From assembly GCF_963422545.1 (NCBI RefSeq), contig NZ_OY730256.1:1-64000 (forward strand): 64,000 nt of DNA, read 5' to 3'. Source of the stretch: an uncultured Flavobacterium sp. (lineage in GTDB: Bacteria; Bacteroidota; Bacteroidia; Flavobacteriales; Flavobacteriaceae). Position numbers and translations under genes: made by a program. The notes beneath the pieces were generated by a model. It saw only the letters and a program-made list of their open reading frames with translations. It did no database searches and was not told the origin of the DNA. Position 1 is the stretch's first letter; each line of letters opens with the position of its first letter. This document shows, in pieces, positions 44,172 to 51,659 of the stretch.

Positions 44172-44750
44172 TTAGTTTCCGATTACTACTTTAGGGAAAC
44201 GAATAATTTTGTCTCCTAATTTGTATCCTTTTTCAATAACATCAACAATTTTCCCTTTTAATTTATCAGACGGAGCTGGAATTTGGGTAATTGCCTCAGC
44301 AAAATCAGCATTAAAAGCATCACCTGCTCTTACTTCAACTTGCTCTAAACCTTTAGAAACCAAAGTGCTTTTTAATTTTTCGTGAATCAACTCAACACCT
44401 TTTTTCAAATTTTCATCATCAGACTTGTTGATCTCTACAGTAGCTCTGTCAAAATCATCCAAAACAGGTAGCATTGCTAACAAAACTTCTTGGTTTGCTG
44501 TTTTAAACAAATCCATACGTTCTTTTGAAGTTCTTTTTTTGTAATTTTCAAATTCGGCAAATAATCTCAAGAACTTATCTTTTTCTTTTGCCAAGTCTTG
44601 AGCCAATTGCTCTTCAACACTTAATTCTTCAACAATCAATTGTTCTCCGTTGGCATTGTTCTCTAACGTTACTTCATCTAATTCCTGATCGAATTCTGTA
44701 TTTTCCGTAGTCATATTACTTTTATTTTTAAAAATATTCTTAAACTTCAT
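44172..44750 (-). CDS. grpE: nucleotide exchange factor GrpE
   Basis: 192 aa. Acidic N-terminus, a long coiled coil (about 45-95, LAQDLAKEKDKFLRLFAEFENYKKRTSKERMDLF) and the C-terminal beta domain with GEAFN-like RAGDAFNADFAEAI and VIEKGYKLGDKIIRFPKVVIG. It releases ADP from DnaK. The start at 44750 fits the promoter; an ATG at 44714 is an alternative. dnaK is not in the window. Confidence 0.95.
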   Translation of the reverse strand: MKFKNIFKNKSNMTTENTEFDQELDEVTLENNANGEQLIVEELSVEEQLAQDLAKEKDKFLRLFAEFENYKKRTSKERMDLFKTANQEVLLAMLPVLDDFDRATVEINKSDDENLKKGVELIHEKLKSTLVSKGLEQVEVRAGDAFNADFAEAITQIPAPSDKLKGKIVDVIEKGYKLGDKIIRFPKVVIGN

Positions 44751-44773
44751 TTTTTATTCTTTCTTTTGGATTG

Positions 44774-44806
44774 CAAAAGTACTGCCAAATCTTATAAAAT
44801 GTCAAA
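44774..44806 (-). promoter_or_regulatory. grpE-dnaJ promoter
   Basis: The minus strand shows TTTG (44806-44803), 21 nt, then TACTTTTG (44781-44774), the full Bacteroidota -33/-7 arrangement. Transcription would start near 44769, about 19 nt before the ATG at 44750. No CIRCE-like inverted repeat is seen. Confidence 0.8.
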
Positions 44807-45110
44807 TTGTCACTTTATTAAGTATGAGTCTTTTAAAAATCGAAAACAATACTTTAAAATTTAGTATAATTTTAAGACTACTACGTTATAGTTTATACTA
44901 TATTTGGGATCCTAATGGAAAACTAAATCATTACCTATCAAAATTGAATTTAAGGGTTAGCCTAGGCTTTATAAATAATTATTAATTCAACTTTACCTTA
45001 TATTAAAAAAAGCTTCGCCTATTTGAGACGAAGCTTTTTTTTATGTTTTACCTTTAACTCCTAGAAAGCTTCTGATAAATAAATAACAGTTGTTATTTGA
45101 TATATTTTTG
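44807..45110. other. gene-poor interval with a doubtful 53-codon ORF
   Basis: An ORF of 53 codons (44824-44985, plus strand) is followed by the 45005-45042 hairpin. It has no clear promoter and no recognised product, so it is not called. Otherwise the stretch is AT-rich and featureless. Confidence 0.4.
45005..45042. terminator. AAAGCTTCG/CGAAGCTTT hairpin after tRNA-Trp
   Basis: The 13-bp arms (45005-45017 and 45029-45041) are flanked by A- and T-tracts. It lies 69 bp downstream of the tRNA-Trp gene on the minus strand and can work in both directions. Confidence 0.8.
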
Positions 45111-45181
45111 CACGGGCGGAGGGATTCGAACCCCCATCAACGGTTTTGGAGACCGCTATTCTACCCTTGAACTACGCCCGT
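45111..45181 (-). tRNA. trnW: tRNA-Trp (anticodon CCA)
   Basis: On the minus strand: acceptor ACGGGCG/CGCCCGT, D-arm with GTTC and AAGGGTAG, anticodon arm GCGGT-CTCCAAA-ACCGT giving anticodon CCA, T-arm GGGGG-TTCGAAT-CCCTC and discriminator G. 71 nt; the 3' CCA is not encoded. Confidence 0.96.
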
Positions 45182-45230
45182 AACTTAAGGTCGGCAAATT
45201 AAAAGTTTTTTTTCTTCTCCTGCAATTATT

Positions 45231-45436
45231 TCACGCAGATTTAGAAAAGATTTGAGCTGATTCACGCAGATAATTCATTAACACAATCAGCCACAAAGCT
45301 TTGCGAACTTCGCATTCTTTAATCAGATAAAAGCCTTTGCAAACTTTGCGTAAATCTTAGTGCTCTTTGCGGTTAATTTTCCGCTACAAATTCACGAATA
45401 AAAATCATTTTTAATCAATAAAATCTGTGGCAAAAC
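45231..45436. repeat. compound CACGCAGATT / GCAAAG / CTGTGGC repeat cluster
   Basis: TTCACGCAGATTTAG and TTCACGCAGATAATTC units, AAAGCTTTGCGAACTTCGCA, CTTTGCAAACTTTGCG, CTCTTTGCGGTTAA and ATCTGTGGCAAAACTC. The same mosaic type as 21239-21455, between hisS and tRNA-Trp. Confidence 0.6.
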
Positions 45437-45454
45437 TCTTTGCAATTAAAATTT

Positions 45455-46882
45455 TTAAGCAAGCAAAGCATTTTTCAATCCTTCAAAATCAACAGAAATC
45501 TGTTCTCCTGAAACTAAATTTTTAAGTGAATAAGAATTTGACGCTATTTCCTGTTCGCCTGCAATTACTGCAAAAGGAATTAAACGTTTATCTGCATATT
45601 GAAACTGTTTGCCCACTTTTACATTATCCGGATACAATTCAACTTTTATATTTTCTTGACGCAATTTCTGAATCGCCTGCGAAGCATATAAAGCTTCAGC
45701 ATCTCCATAATTAATAAATAACGCTTTTGATGTTGCAGAAACTGTTTCCGGGAATAATTGTAATTCTTCCAAAACCAAATAAATTCGGTCTAATCCAAAA
45801 GAAATTCCAACGCCACTCATATTTTTCAAACCAAAAATACCTGTCAAATCATCATATCTTCCGCCACCTCCAATAGAACCCATTGAAACCGTTTTTGGTG
45901 CTGCTACTTCAAAAATAGCTCCTGTATAATAATTTAATCCACGTGCAAGAGTCACATCTAAATCTAATGTCGCTGTTGACAAACCTAAAGTTGCCACATT
46001 GTCACAAATAAATTTAAGTTCTTCAACTCCTTTCATTCCTTCTTCAGATTCAGCCAATAAATTTGACAGCTGATTAATTTTATCTGTAAAAGTTCCTGTA
46101 AAACTAAAAAGTGGCTGAACTTTAACCAAAGCTTCTTCAGAAATTCCTTTCTCAACCATTTCTTTTTTCACACCATCTTCACCAATTTTATCCAGCTTAT
46201 CAAGAGCTACCGTAAAATCGATTAATTTATCTGAAGCGCCAATTACTTCGGCAATTCCTGATAATATTTTTCTGTTATTGATTTTAATAGTAACACCTTC
46301 TAAACCTAAAGCGGTAAAAACAGTATCATATAATTGAACCAATTCGACTTCCTGCCACAATGATTTTGAACCTACAACATCGGCATCACATTGATAAAAC
46401 TCTCTATAACGTCCTCTTTGTGGTCTGTCAGCTCTCCAAACAGGTTGAATTTGATATCTTTTAAAAGGGAATTCAATTTCGTTTTGGTGTTGTACCACGT
46501 ATCTTGCAAACGGAACTGTTAAGTCGTAACGCAAGGCTTTCTCTGAAATTTTTCCAGTAAATTTATTCAGCTCAATTCTTTGATTGAGATCAATTGTTTC
46601 AGCCGAATTAACTTGCAGAGATTCTATAGATTCCGGTAATTCAATTTTGTTTTTGTTAAAGAAAAAATTACCTGAATTCAATATTTTAAAAATCAAACGA
46701 TCACCTTCTTCTCCATATTTTCCCATTAGGGTATCTGAATTTTCAAACGAAGGAGTTTCTATTGGCTGAAAACCAAATTTCTCGAAATTATTTTTTATCG
46801 TTTGAATAATATATTGACGTTTTGACACCTCTGCAGGCGAAAAATCTCTTGTTCCTTGTGGAATACTTGGTTTTGAAGCCAT
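45455..46882 (-). CDS. hisS: histidyl-tRNA synthetase
   Basis: 475-aa class II synthetase. Motif 1 region GTRDFSPAEV near the N-terminus, motif 2 with FKRYQIQPVWRADRPQRGRYREFYQCDADV (about 140-170), HisA motif LARGLNYYTGAIFE (about 315-328), motif 3 GGGGRYDDL and GVGISFGLDRI, then the anticodon-binding domain (about 380-475). It is longer than E. coli HisS, with an insert around residues 75-115. Single gene, upstream of tRNA-Trp on the same strand. Confidence 0.96.
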   Translation of the reverse strand: MASKPSIPQGTRDFSPAEVSKRQYIIQTIKNNFEKFGFQPIETPSFENSDTLMGKYGEEGDRLIFKILNSGNFFFNKNKIELPESIESLQVNSAETIDLNQRIELNKFTGKISEKALRYDLTVPFARYVVQHQNEIEFPFKRYQIQPVWRADRPQRGRYREFYQCDADVVGSKSLWQEVELVQLYDTVFTALGLEGVTIKINNRKILSGIAEVIGASDKLIDFTVALDKLDKIGEDGVKKEMVEKGISEEALVKVQPLFSFTGTFTDKINQLSNLLAESEEGMKGVEELKFICDNVATLGLSTATLDLDVTLARGLNYYTGAIFEVAAPKTVSMGSIGGGGRYDDLTGIFGLKNMSGVGISFGLDRIYLVLEELQLFPETVSATSKALFINYGDAEALYASQAIQKLRQENIKVELYPDNVKVGKQFQYADKRLIPFAVIAGEQEIASNSYSLKNLVSGEQISVDFEGLKNALLA

Positions 46883-47062
46883 CTTTTTTATTTTAGATTG
46901 TTGATTTTAGATTTCAGATTCCTTGAACCCTTACTTCTAAATTCTTTAACATTATTTTCTTTTAATTTTTAATCGACTGCAAATATCTTATTTTTTAAAA
47001 TAAATAATGCCGGTTCGAAAACAAACTTGTAACAAAAAACGTATTTTCGTGACAAATTGGTC

Positions 47063-48307
47063 ATGATGCTAAAATTATTAAGAGAAAATATTCGAATTGC
47101 TTTTGGTTCTATCAAAACACAATTATTACGAACCATTCTTACCGTATTAATTATTGCAATCGGGATTACTGCTTTGGTAGGAATTCTTACCGTTGTAACG
47201 GCGCTCGAACATACTGTTTCGACCAATTTTGCTTCAATGGGAGCTAATACTTTCAACATCAATCAATACGAAAATACGATTAAAAATCGCGGCGGAAATA
47301 AACGCGAAGTTATAAATCCGATTATTTCTTATCCGGAAGCTGTAGCTTTTAAAAACAAATACAAATATCCTTTTACTGAAACTTCTCTTTCGTTTACCGC
47401 AACATCAACAGCAGAAGTAAAATATATAGATCAAAAAACAGATCCTGAAATTACTATTCTTGGTGTCGACGAACATTTTATTTCAAACTCAGGATTAGAA
47501 ACTACCTCTGGCCGTTCATTCAATCAATTTGATATTGACAATAATACTTATTCTTGCATTGTTGGCTCTGATTTTGAAAAAGGTTTACTGAAAGATGTGA
47601 ATCCAATTGATAAAATCATCTCTATTCGAGGTGCCCGTTTTAAAGTTATTGGCGTTCTAAAAGAAAAAGGATCAACATTTGGACACAGTCAGGATTTACG
47701 TGTTTTGATACCAATTCAGGTTGCAAGATCATTATTTACTGCACCAAACATCAACTATACTATAAGTGCCATGGTTGCTAAAAAAGAACTTTTAGACGAA
47801 GCCGTAGACAACGCAACAAGCACCATGCGAAGAGTTCGTAAATTGAGTCCCGTTCGTGACAATAATTTTGGCGTTGGCCGAAGTGATGATTTAATCAACA
47901 AAATCCTCGGAATCACCAAATATTTAGGCTGGGCTGCCTGGCTCATCAGCGTTATTACCATTTTAGGTTCATCAATTGCCTTAATGAACATTATGATTGT
48001 TTCTGTAACAGAGCGTACCCGTGAAATAGGTGTTCGTAAAGCTTTAGGCGCCACAAAAGCAACAATTTCTGTTCAGTTTTTTATCGAAACTTTATTGATT
48101 GGACAAATTGGCGGTTTAGTCGGAATTGTATTTGGGATTCTGGTAGGTTATGCTTTTGCAGCTGTAATGAATTTTGCTTTTGTGATTCCGTGGATGGCTA
48201 TTTTTGCCGCTTTTGCCACCAGTTTTATGGTTGCTATTGTTTCCGGATTGTATCCCGCGATAAAAGCTTCAAAACTTGACCCTATTGAGGCTTTGCGTTA
48301 TGAATAA
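47063..48307 (+). CDS. MacB/FtsX-like ABC transporter permease
   Basis: 414-aa inner-membrane protein of the MacB type: one N-terminal helix (about 18-45), a large periplasmic MacB_PCD domain (about 48-270) and three C-terminal helices (about 288-312, 336-365, 372-398) with the FtsX motif EIGVRKALGATKATI. It ends in KASKLDPIEALRYE, typical of the family. It needs an ATPase, which is not adjacent. The start is ATG 47063 or 47066; the TTG at 47057 is less likely. Confidence 0.92.
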   Translation: MMLKLLRENIRIAFGSIKTQLLRTILTVLIIAIGITALVGILTVVTALEHTVSTNFASMGANTFNINQYENTIKNRGGNKREVINPIISYPEAVAFKNKYKYPFTETSLSFTATSTAEVKYIDQKTDPEITILGVDEHFISNSGLETTSGRSFNQFDIDNNTYSCIVGSDFEKGLLKDVNPIDKIISIRGARFKVIGVLKEKGSTFGHSQDLRVLIPIQVARSLFTAPNINYTISAMVAKKELLDEAVDNATSTMRRVRKLSPVRDNNFGVGRSDDLINKILGITKYLGWAAWLISVITILGSSIALMNIMIVSVTERTREIGVRKALGATKATISVQFFIETLLIGQIGGLVGIVFGILVGYAFAAVMNFAFVIPWMAIFAAFATSFMVAIVSGLYPAIKASKLDPIEALRYE

Positions 48308-48494
48308 ATTTTAGTTTTCAGTTTCTTAGAATAAATATTTGAAGCAGAAATTAATTGATTCAAAAGACCATTTGTCCCGCTATTCGTTTCAATCTTTTAT
48401 GCCGAACACCGGCATAAAAGGATTTTCACTTCTATCGGGGCTAAGCCAGAAGTTTTTAATTTCTAAGATCTTCTCTTAAAAAGTTAAAGAATGT
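48308..48494. other. intergenic interval with a palindromic repeat
   Basis: The 187-bp stretch after the MacB-like gene contains the 48374-48448 repeat and short A/T-rich spacers. No ORF. Confidence 0.6.
48374..48448. repeat. CCCGCTATTCG...ATCGGGGCTA intergenic palindromic repeat
   Basis: GTCCCGCTATTCGTTTCAAT, CTTTTATGCCG-ACAC-CGGCATAAAAG and GATTTTCACTTCTATCGGGGCTA in order. The inner hairpin arms (ATGCCG/CGGCAT) differ from those of the other members, but pairing is kept. Other members are at 2915, 25959, 49210 and 62074. Confidence 0.85.
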
Positions 48495-48548
48495 TTAAGC
48501 ATAATCTTTGTCAAAGTTTAAAACTTTGACAAAGATGTTTGTACTCAT
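48495..48548 (-). pseudogene. remnant of a second copy of the 77-aa ORF, cut short by a palindrome
   Basis: The minus strand from 48548 reads ATG AGT ACA AAC, identical to the first four codons of the 77-aa gene at 48948. The CTTTGTCAAAG palindrome (48504-48536) follows and a stop is reached after 17 codons. The structured leader (48575-48651) precedes it. It is probably a duplicated unit whose coding part was lost. Confidence 0.65.
48504..48536. repeat. ATCTTTGTCAAAGTTT palindrome
   Basis: A 16-bp perfect inverted repeat around a single base, the same hairpin family as 33218-33248. It falls exactly where the second small-ORF copy loses similarity. Confidence 0.85.
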
Positions 48549-48574
48549 AATCTTGAAATATAGAAAAATATAAA

Positions 48575-48651
48575 ACCCGCATAGTTTAGCTGTCCTACGC
48601 CTTTAAGATGCGCTGCGGTTGTTTCCAATACCGCCAACATACCACGCGAGC
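48575..48651 (-). ncRNA. structured RNA element, copy B (upstream of the truncated ORF)
   Basis: In the minus-strand sense the 77-nt element folds as P1 GCTCGCGTGG/CTATGCGGGT, P2 GTTG/CAGC, P3 GCGGT...ACCGC capped by GGAAAC (GNRA loop) and P4 GCGC/GCGT. The differences from copy A keep each helix paired. It ends 27 nt before the ATG of the ORF remnant. I do not recognise the class. Confidence 0.65.
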
Positions 48652-48714
48652 AAAAGTTTTGTAGATATCACAAAGCAAAAAGACTGTTCTAATTGACAGC
48701 CTTTTCATGTTTAA

Positions 48715-48948
48715 TCACTCAATATCCAAATAAGGATTTAAAATCTCGGCTAACTCATTAAGCCAATAAAAACCATCTTCGATATCTATTTTATTACTTT
48801 CCAGAGTTTTGCATTCTCTCATTATACTTAAAGCAAGAATGTAATTTAATTTTCGGATTGTTTTTGCCAAACTTTGCGGATCGACGGATTTGCTAAAAAA
48901 ATCAATTAGCCTCGTTTCGGCTTCTTTTGAAAGGGTGTTTGTACTCAT
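48715..48948 (-). CDS. unknown 77-aa protein preceded by a structured leader
   Basis: A small, mostly helical, slightly acidic protein (SKEAETRLIDFFSKSVDPQ..., IRKLNYILALSIMREC, FYWLNELAEILNPYLDIE) without signal peptide or membrane helix. No family recognised. The mRNA leader contains the conserved four-helix element 48975-49050, which ends 26 nt before the ATG, so expression may be controlled there. A second, broken unit with the same leader and first codons lies 400 bp downstream. The combination looks like a duplicated module rather than a chance ORF. Confidence 0.7.
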   Translation of the reverse strand: MSTNTLSKEAETRLIDFFSKSVDPQSLAKTIRKLNYILALSIMRECKTLESNKIDIEDGFYWLNELAEILNPYLDIE

Positions 48949-48974
48949 AATCTTTGTGTTTAGGAAAATATAAA

Positions 48975-49050
48975 ACCCGCATAGCTAAGGTGTCCTACGC
49001 CACAAAGAGCGTTACGGTTGTTTCCAATACCGCCACCATACCACACGGGT
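48975..49050 (-). ncRNA. structured RNA element, copy A (leader of the 77-aa gene)
   Basis: In the minus-strand sense: P1 ACCCGTGTGG/CTATGCGGGT, P2 GGTG/CACC, P3 GCGGT...ACCGT with a GGAAAC GNRA cap, P4 ACGC/GCGT, and the unpaired conserved TAGGACA. About 76 nt. TATGG and CCTTAG segments resemble the two strands of a GAAA tetraloop receptor, though not exactly. It could be a riboswitch-like leader or an ncRNA. Confidence 0.7.
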
Positions 49051-49090
49051 AAAATTTTTTTCGATATCATAATCTTTGTGTTTAGGATTG

Positions 49091-49098
49091 TAAAGATA
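49091..49098 (-). promoter_or_regulatory. candidate -7 element of the structured-RNA/77-aa unit
   Basis: The minus strand reads TATCTTTA, seven of the eight consensus positions of TAnnTTTG, with a TTG 23 nt upstream. The transcript would include the whole 48975-49050 element. Confidence 0.4.
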
Positions 49099-49365
49099 CC
49101 TAAAAAGAACGAAAATGATTACAAAAAAATATTTATCTCTAAACTTTAACAATGCAATTTTATTGAATAAATAAACTTAACGAAAATATTTATTTAAAAA
49201 TGATTGCCATAGCCCCGATAGAAGTGGAAATCCTTTTGTGGCGGGGTTCGCCACAAAAGATTGCAACGGATAGCGGGATTAGCTCCTGAAAAAATTGATA
49301 TTATCACAGAAATCAGAATGACAAAAAAAATGTAACTAATATTATCAAAGCTCATTACAGCTTAT
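49099..49365. other. intergenic interval upstream of the RNA unit
   Basis: It contains the palindromic repeat 49210-49301; the rest is AT-rich. No ORF was recognised. Confidence 0.5.
49210..49301. repeat. AGCCCCGATAGAAG...AGCTCCTGAAA intergenic palindromic repeat
   Basis: ATAGCCCCGATAGAAGTGGAAATC, CTTTTGTGGCGGGGTTCGCCACAAAAG, ATTGCAACGGATAGCGGGATTAGCTCCTG in order. It is the clearest full-length member, in opposite orientation to 48374-48448, about 0.8 kb away on the other side of the RNA/small-ORF locus. Confidence 0.85.
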
Positions 49366-50223
49366 TTAAATCTTCCCAAAAATCATACGATCATTATCAT
49401 AGATATCTTTACGCAGTTCAATGTTTTTAAAATCCATTTTCTCCAGCAAATCTGTCATTTCTTTTCCTAAGTACTGATTAATTTCAAAATACAATTGTCC
49501 GTTTTCTACAAAATTCTTTTTAGCTAATTCAGCAATTTTTCGATAGAAAATCAGAGCGTCATTATCCTCTACAAAAAGTGCCAGGTGCGGCTCGTAATCC
49601 AGAACATTCTTTTTGATTTCTTGTTTCTCTAAATTGCGAACATAAGGCGGATTTGAAACAATAATATCAAAATTATAATTCAATTCGTCTAACGCTAAAA
49701 TATCCTGAAACATAAAAGTAACATCAACTTTATTGTTCATTGCATTTCTTTTGGCTGTCTCTATCGCTTTTTTTGAAACATCAAAACCATAAACTTCAGC
49801 ATTCGGAATATTTTTAGCCAATGAAATCGCTATACATCCGCTACCGGTACCAATGTCCAGAATTTTTATCTTTTTCTTTGATTTATCATTCGCAGCATTC
49901 TCATTGATAATCCATTCTACCAATTCTTCGGTTTCCGGACGAGGAATTAAAACATTCTCATTTACTTCAAAATCCAATCCGTAAAAATTAGTTTTTCCTA
50001 ATAAATACTGAATTGGAACTTCTTGTTTTAATTGTACTAATAAGGAATCCCAAACCACAAAATCATCTTCAGAAAAAGCCAATTCGTGATTTAGAGCCAA
50101 ATCAATTTGTCGCAATTGATGTTTGTCTTCTAAGATCAGATAGAAAAAACTTTCTGCTTCGTACGCGTCGTAAAAAGGTGACAATTCTTTTATAAATTGA
50201 GTGCGGTATTGTTTAATTTTCAT
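49366..50223 (-). CDS. prmC: peptide chain release factor N5-glutamine methyltransferase
   Basis: 285-aa SAM-dependent enzyme that methylates the GGQ Gln of RF1 and RF2. N-terminal helical domain, then the Rossmann domain with ILDIGTGSGCIAISLA (about 117-132), the catalytic NPPYVRN (about 190-196) and LNHELAFSEDDF. The start MKIKQYRTQF at 50223 is typical; an ATG at 50247 would add eight residues. It is 30 bp after a lipoprotein gene on the same strand, so possibly one operon. Confidence 0.94.
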   Translation of the reverse strand: MKIKQYRTQFIKELSPFYDAYEAESFFYLILEDKHQLRQIDLALNHELAFSEDDFVVWDSLLVQLKQEVPIQYLLGKTNFYGLDFEVNENVLIPRPETEELVEWIINENAANDKSKKKIKILDIGTGSGCIAISLAKNIPNAEVYGFDVSKKAIETAKRNAMNNKVDVTFMFQDILALDELNYNFDIIVSNPPYVRNLEKQEIKKNVLDYEPHLALFVEDNDALIFYRKIAELAKKNFVENGQLYFEINQYLGKEMTDLLEKMDFKNIELRKDIYDNDRMIFGKI

Positions 50224-50253
50224 TTTATATCTCTTATTAGACAGCAATTTTAT

Positions 50254-51060
50254 TTAGCAGTCAAATTGTACTGCTATTTCCGAAACTTTCTTCACCGCTT
50301 CCCCATTCTCTGCTTCTGACGAAAGAAACAAGATCACCCGATCTTCTTCATAATCTCTATTTGCTCCAAAAACAAAGTCCAGTTTTCCATCGCCATCAAT
50401 ATCTCCTGCAAAAAGCAATTCTACAAATGTGTCATTAAAAGACGTTTCGGCCAGAAGTAGTTTTTCAGGATTATTTCCAACACTTAAATACAATTTATAA
50501 TCTTCTACTTTCTTAAAAATCTCTATTTTATCATCGTCAGTACTAACTTTTTCTTCAGAAAGTACTTTTCCTTCTCCACGTAAAGTGTAATTGAGATTAT
50601 TAAACGCAAAACTTAGTTTTTCTTCGGGCCAGATTTTATCTTTATCAATTTTTAAAGATTTTATTTTTCCTGTTTTCAATTTTGGAAGGTCCATTAATAG
50701 TAAAACTTTTTTTTCAGGCATAATTGAAAGAACAGAATCTCCAGAACATTCACTATACCCTTTTTCAATTTTAAAATTAGCTTTTCCTAAAAAATACTCT
50801 CCACTTTCCTGATATAATTCAATCCATTTTTCGTTTAAAGCAGTTACAGGATTTTCATTATTAAAAGTTCGATAATCTCGCGGTATCAGAATATTGAATT
50901 CATTTTTAAATTCTTCTTCAATAATGTCATCTTTATTTTCGACAGCTTTAACAACTGTATCTTTTGCAATTTTGGTGTTTTTTATTGCTTTTACTTTTGT
51001 AGTGTCTTTACAGGAAAACAAAAATGAAAGTAAAAAAAGGCTAAGTATAATTTTTCTCAT
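50254..51060 (-). CDS. unknown lipoprotein with a calcium-binding-like DxDxDG loop
   Basis: 268 aa. Lipoprotein signal MRKIILSLFLLSFLFSC (Cys17), then a Lys/Asp-rich linker and a beta-rich domain. Near the C-terminus GDIDGDGKLDFVFGANRDYE has the DxDxDG loop seen in FG-GAP/VCBS repeats, and probably binds Ca2+. No enzymatic role can be assigned. It lies four bases after the GNAT gene on the same strand, and prmC follows, so the three may be one transcript. Confidence 0.75.
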   Translation of the reverse strand: MRKIILSLFLLSFLFSCKDTTKVKAIKNTKIAKDTVVKAVENKDDIIEEEFKNEFNILIPRDYRTFNNENPVTALNEKWIELYQESGEYFLGKANFKIEKGYSECSGDSVLSIMPEKKVLLLMDLPKLKTGKIKSLKIDKDKIWPEEKLSFAFNNLNYTLRGEGKVLSEEKVSTDDDKIEIFKKVEDYKLYLSVGNNPEKLLLAETSFNDTFVELLFAGDIDGDGKLDFVFGANRDYEEDRVILFLSSEAENGEAVKKVSEIAVQFDC

Positions 51061-51064
51061 GGGC

Positions 51065-51550
51065 TTATAATTTTTTCAACATCCAGACAGGGCAAGAATT
51101 ATGCCCGGTACAACCCATTGGCACATCTAAATATTCAAAACCTGATTTTTTATATAATTTTTGAGCAGCGTGCATAAAAGGCATTGTTTCGATATAACAT
51201 TTTTCAAAGCCAAAATTTCTTGCTTCGTCTAAACATTTTTCCATCATTTTACTTCCAATTCCTAAACCGCGGGTTTCGGGCAAAAAATACATTTTTTGCA
51301 ATTCACAAATACTCGGATCGCCATTTTCTAAAGGTGCAATTCCGGCACAACCCACAATTTTACCTTCATTTTCGACTACAAAATAAACCGATTTTGACTT
51401 GTTATATTCTTCAAACATTAAATCTAAATATGGATCTTCATATGCTGTACCAACTTTCGGAATTTCCATTTCATCAAAAACCGATCGTATTAATTTCGCA
51501 ACTGCTTGATTGTCTTCTTTTTTAATAACTCTAATAATCCAATTTTCCAT
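51065..51550 (-). CDS. GNAT family N-acetyltransferase
   Basis: 161-aa acetyltransferase. Conserved FVVENEGKIVGCAGIAPL strand (about 57-74), the CoA-binding loop LPETRGLGIGSKMMEKCLDEA (about 90-110) and the C-terminal MHAAQKLYKKSGFEYLD. The substrate is unknown. Divergent from ribD, with a TACTTTTG -7 element at 51577-51584 reading toward it. Confidence 0.92.
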   Translation of the reverse strand: MENWIIRVIKKEDNQAVAKLIRSVFDEMEIPKVGTAYEDPYLDLMFEEYNKSKSVYFVVENEGKIVGCAGIAPLENGDPSICELQKMYFLPETRGLGIGSKMMEKCLDEARNFGFEKCYIETMPFMHAAQKLYKKSGFEYLDVPMGCTGHNSCPVWMLKKL

Positions 51551-51576
51551 ATTTCTTTATTCGTACGATTTACTTA

Positions 51577-51584
51577 CAAAAGTA
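51577..51584 (-). promoter_or_regulatory. -7 element of the GNAT-lipoprotein-prmC group
   Basis: The minus strand reads TACTTTTG, an exact TAnnTTTG match, 27 nt upstream of the ATG at 51550. The -33 partner is not obvious. Confidence 0.5.
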
Positions 51585-51647
51585 AAAATACTTTTTTGAT
51601 AGTTCCTTAACTGCCGCAATAACTATTATGGACTAAACAAAAATAAC

Positions 51648-51655
51648 TACTTTTG
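51648..51655 (+). promoter_or_regulatory. -7 element of ribD
   Basis: TACTTTTG ends five bases before the GTG start of ribD, so the transcript would begin at or next to the start codon. No FMN riboswitch-like sequence is present upstream. Confidence 0.5.
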
Positions 51656-51659
51656 TACC

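Noticed and set aside
44824..44985. 53-codon plus-strand ORF before a hairpin
   Set aside because: AT-rich, no promoter, no recognised product, and a length expected by chance; the hairpin is better explained as the tRNA-Trp terminator.
51551..51659. FMN riboswitch before ribD
   Set aside because: None of the RFN element's conserved segments is present, and the -7 element leaves no leader.
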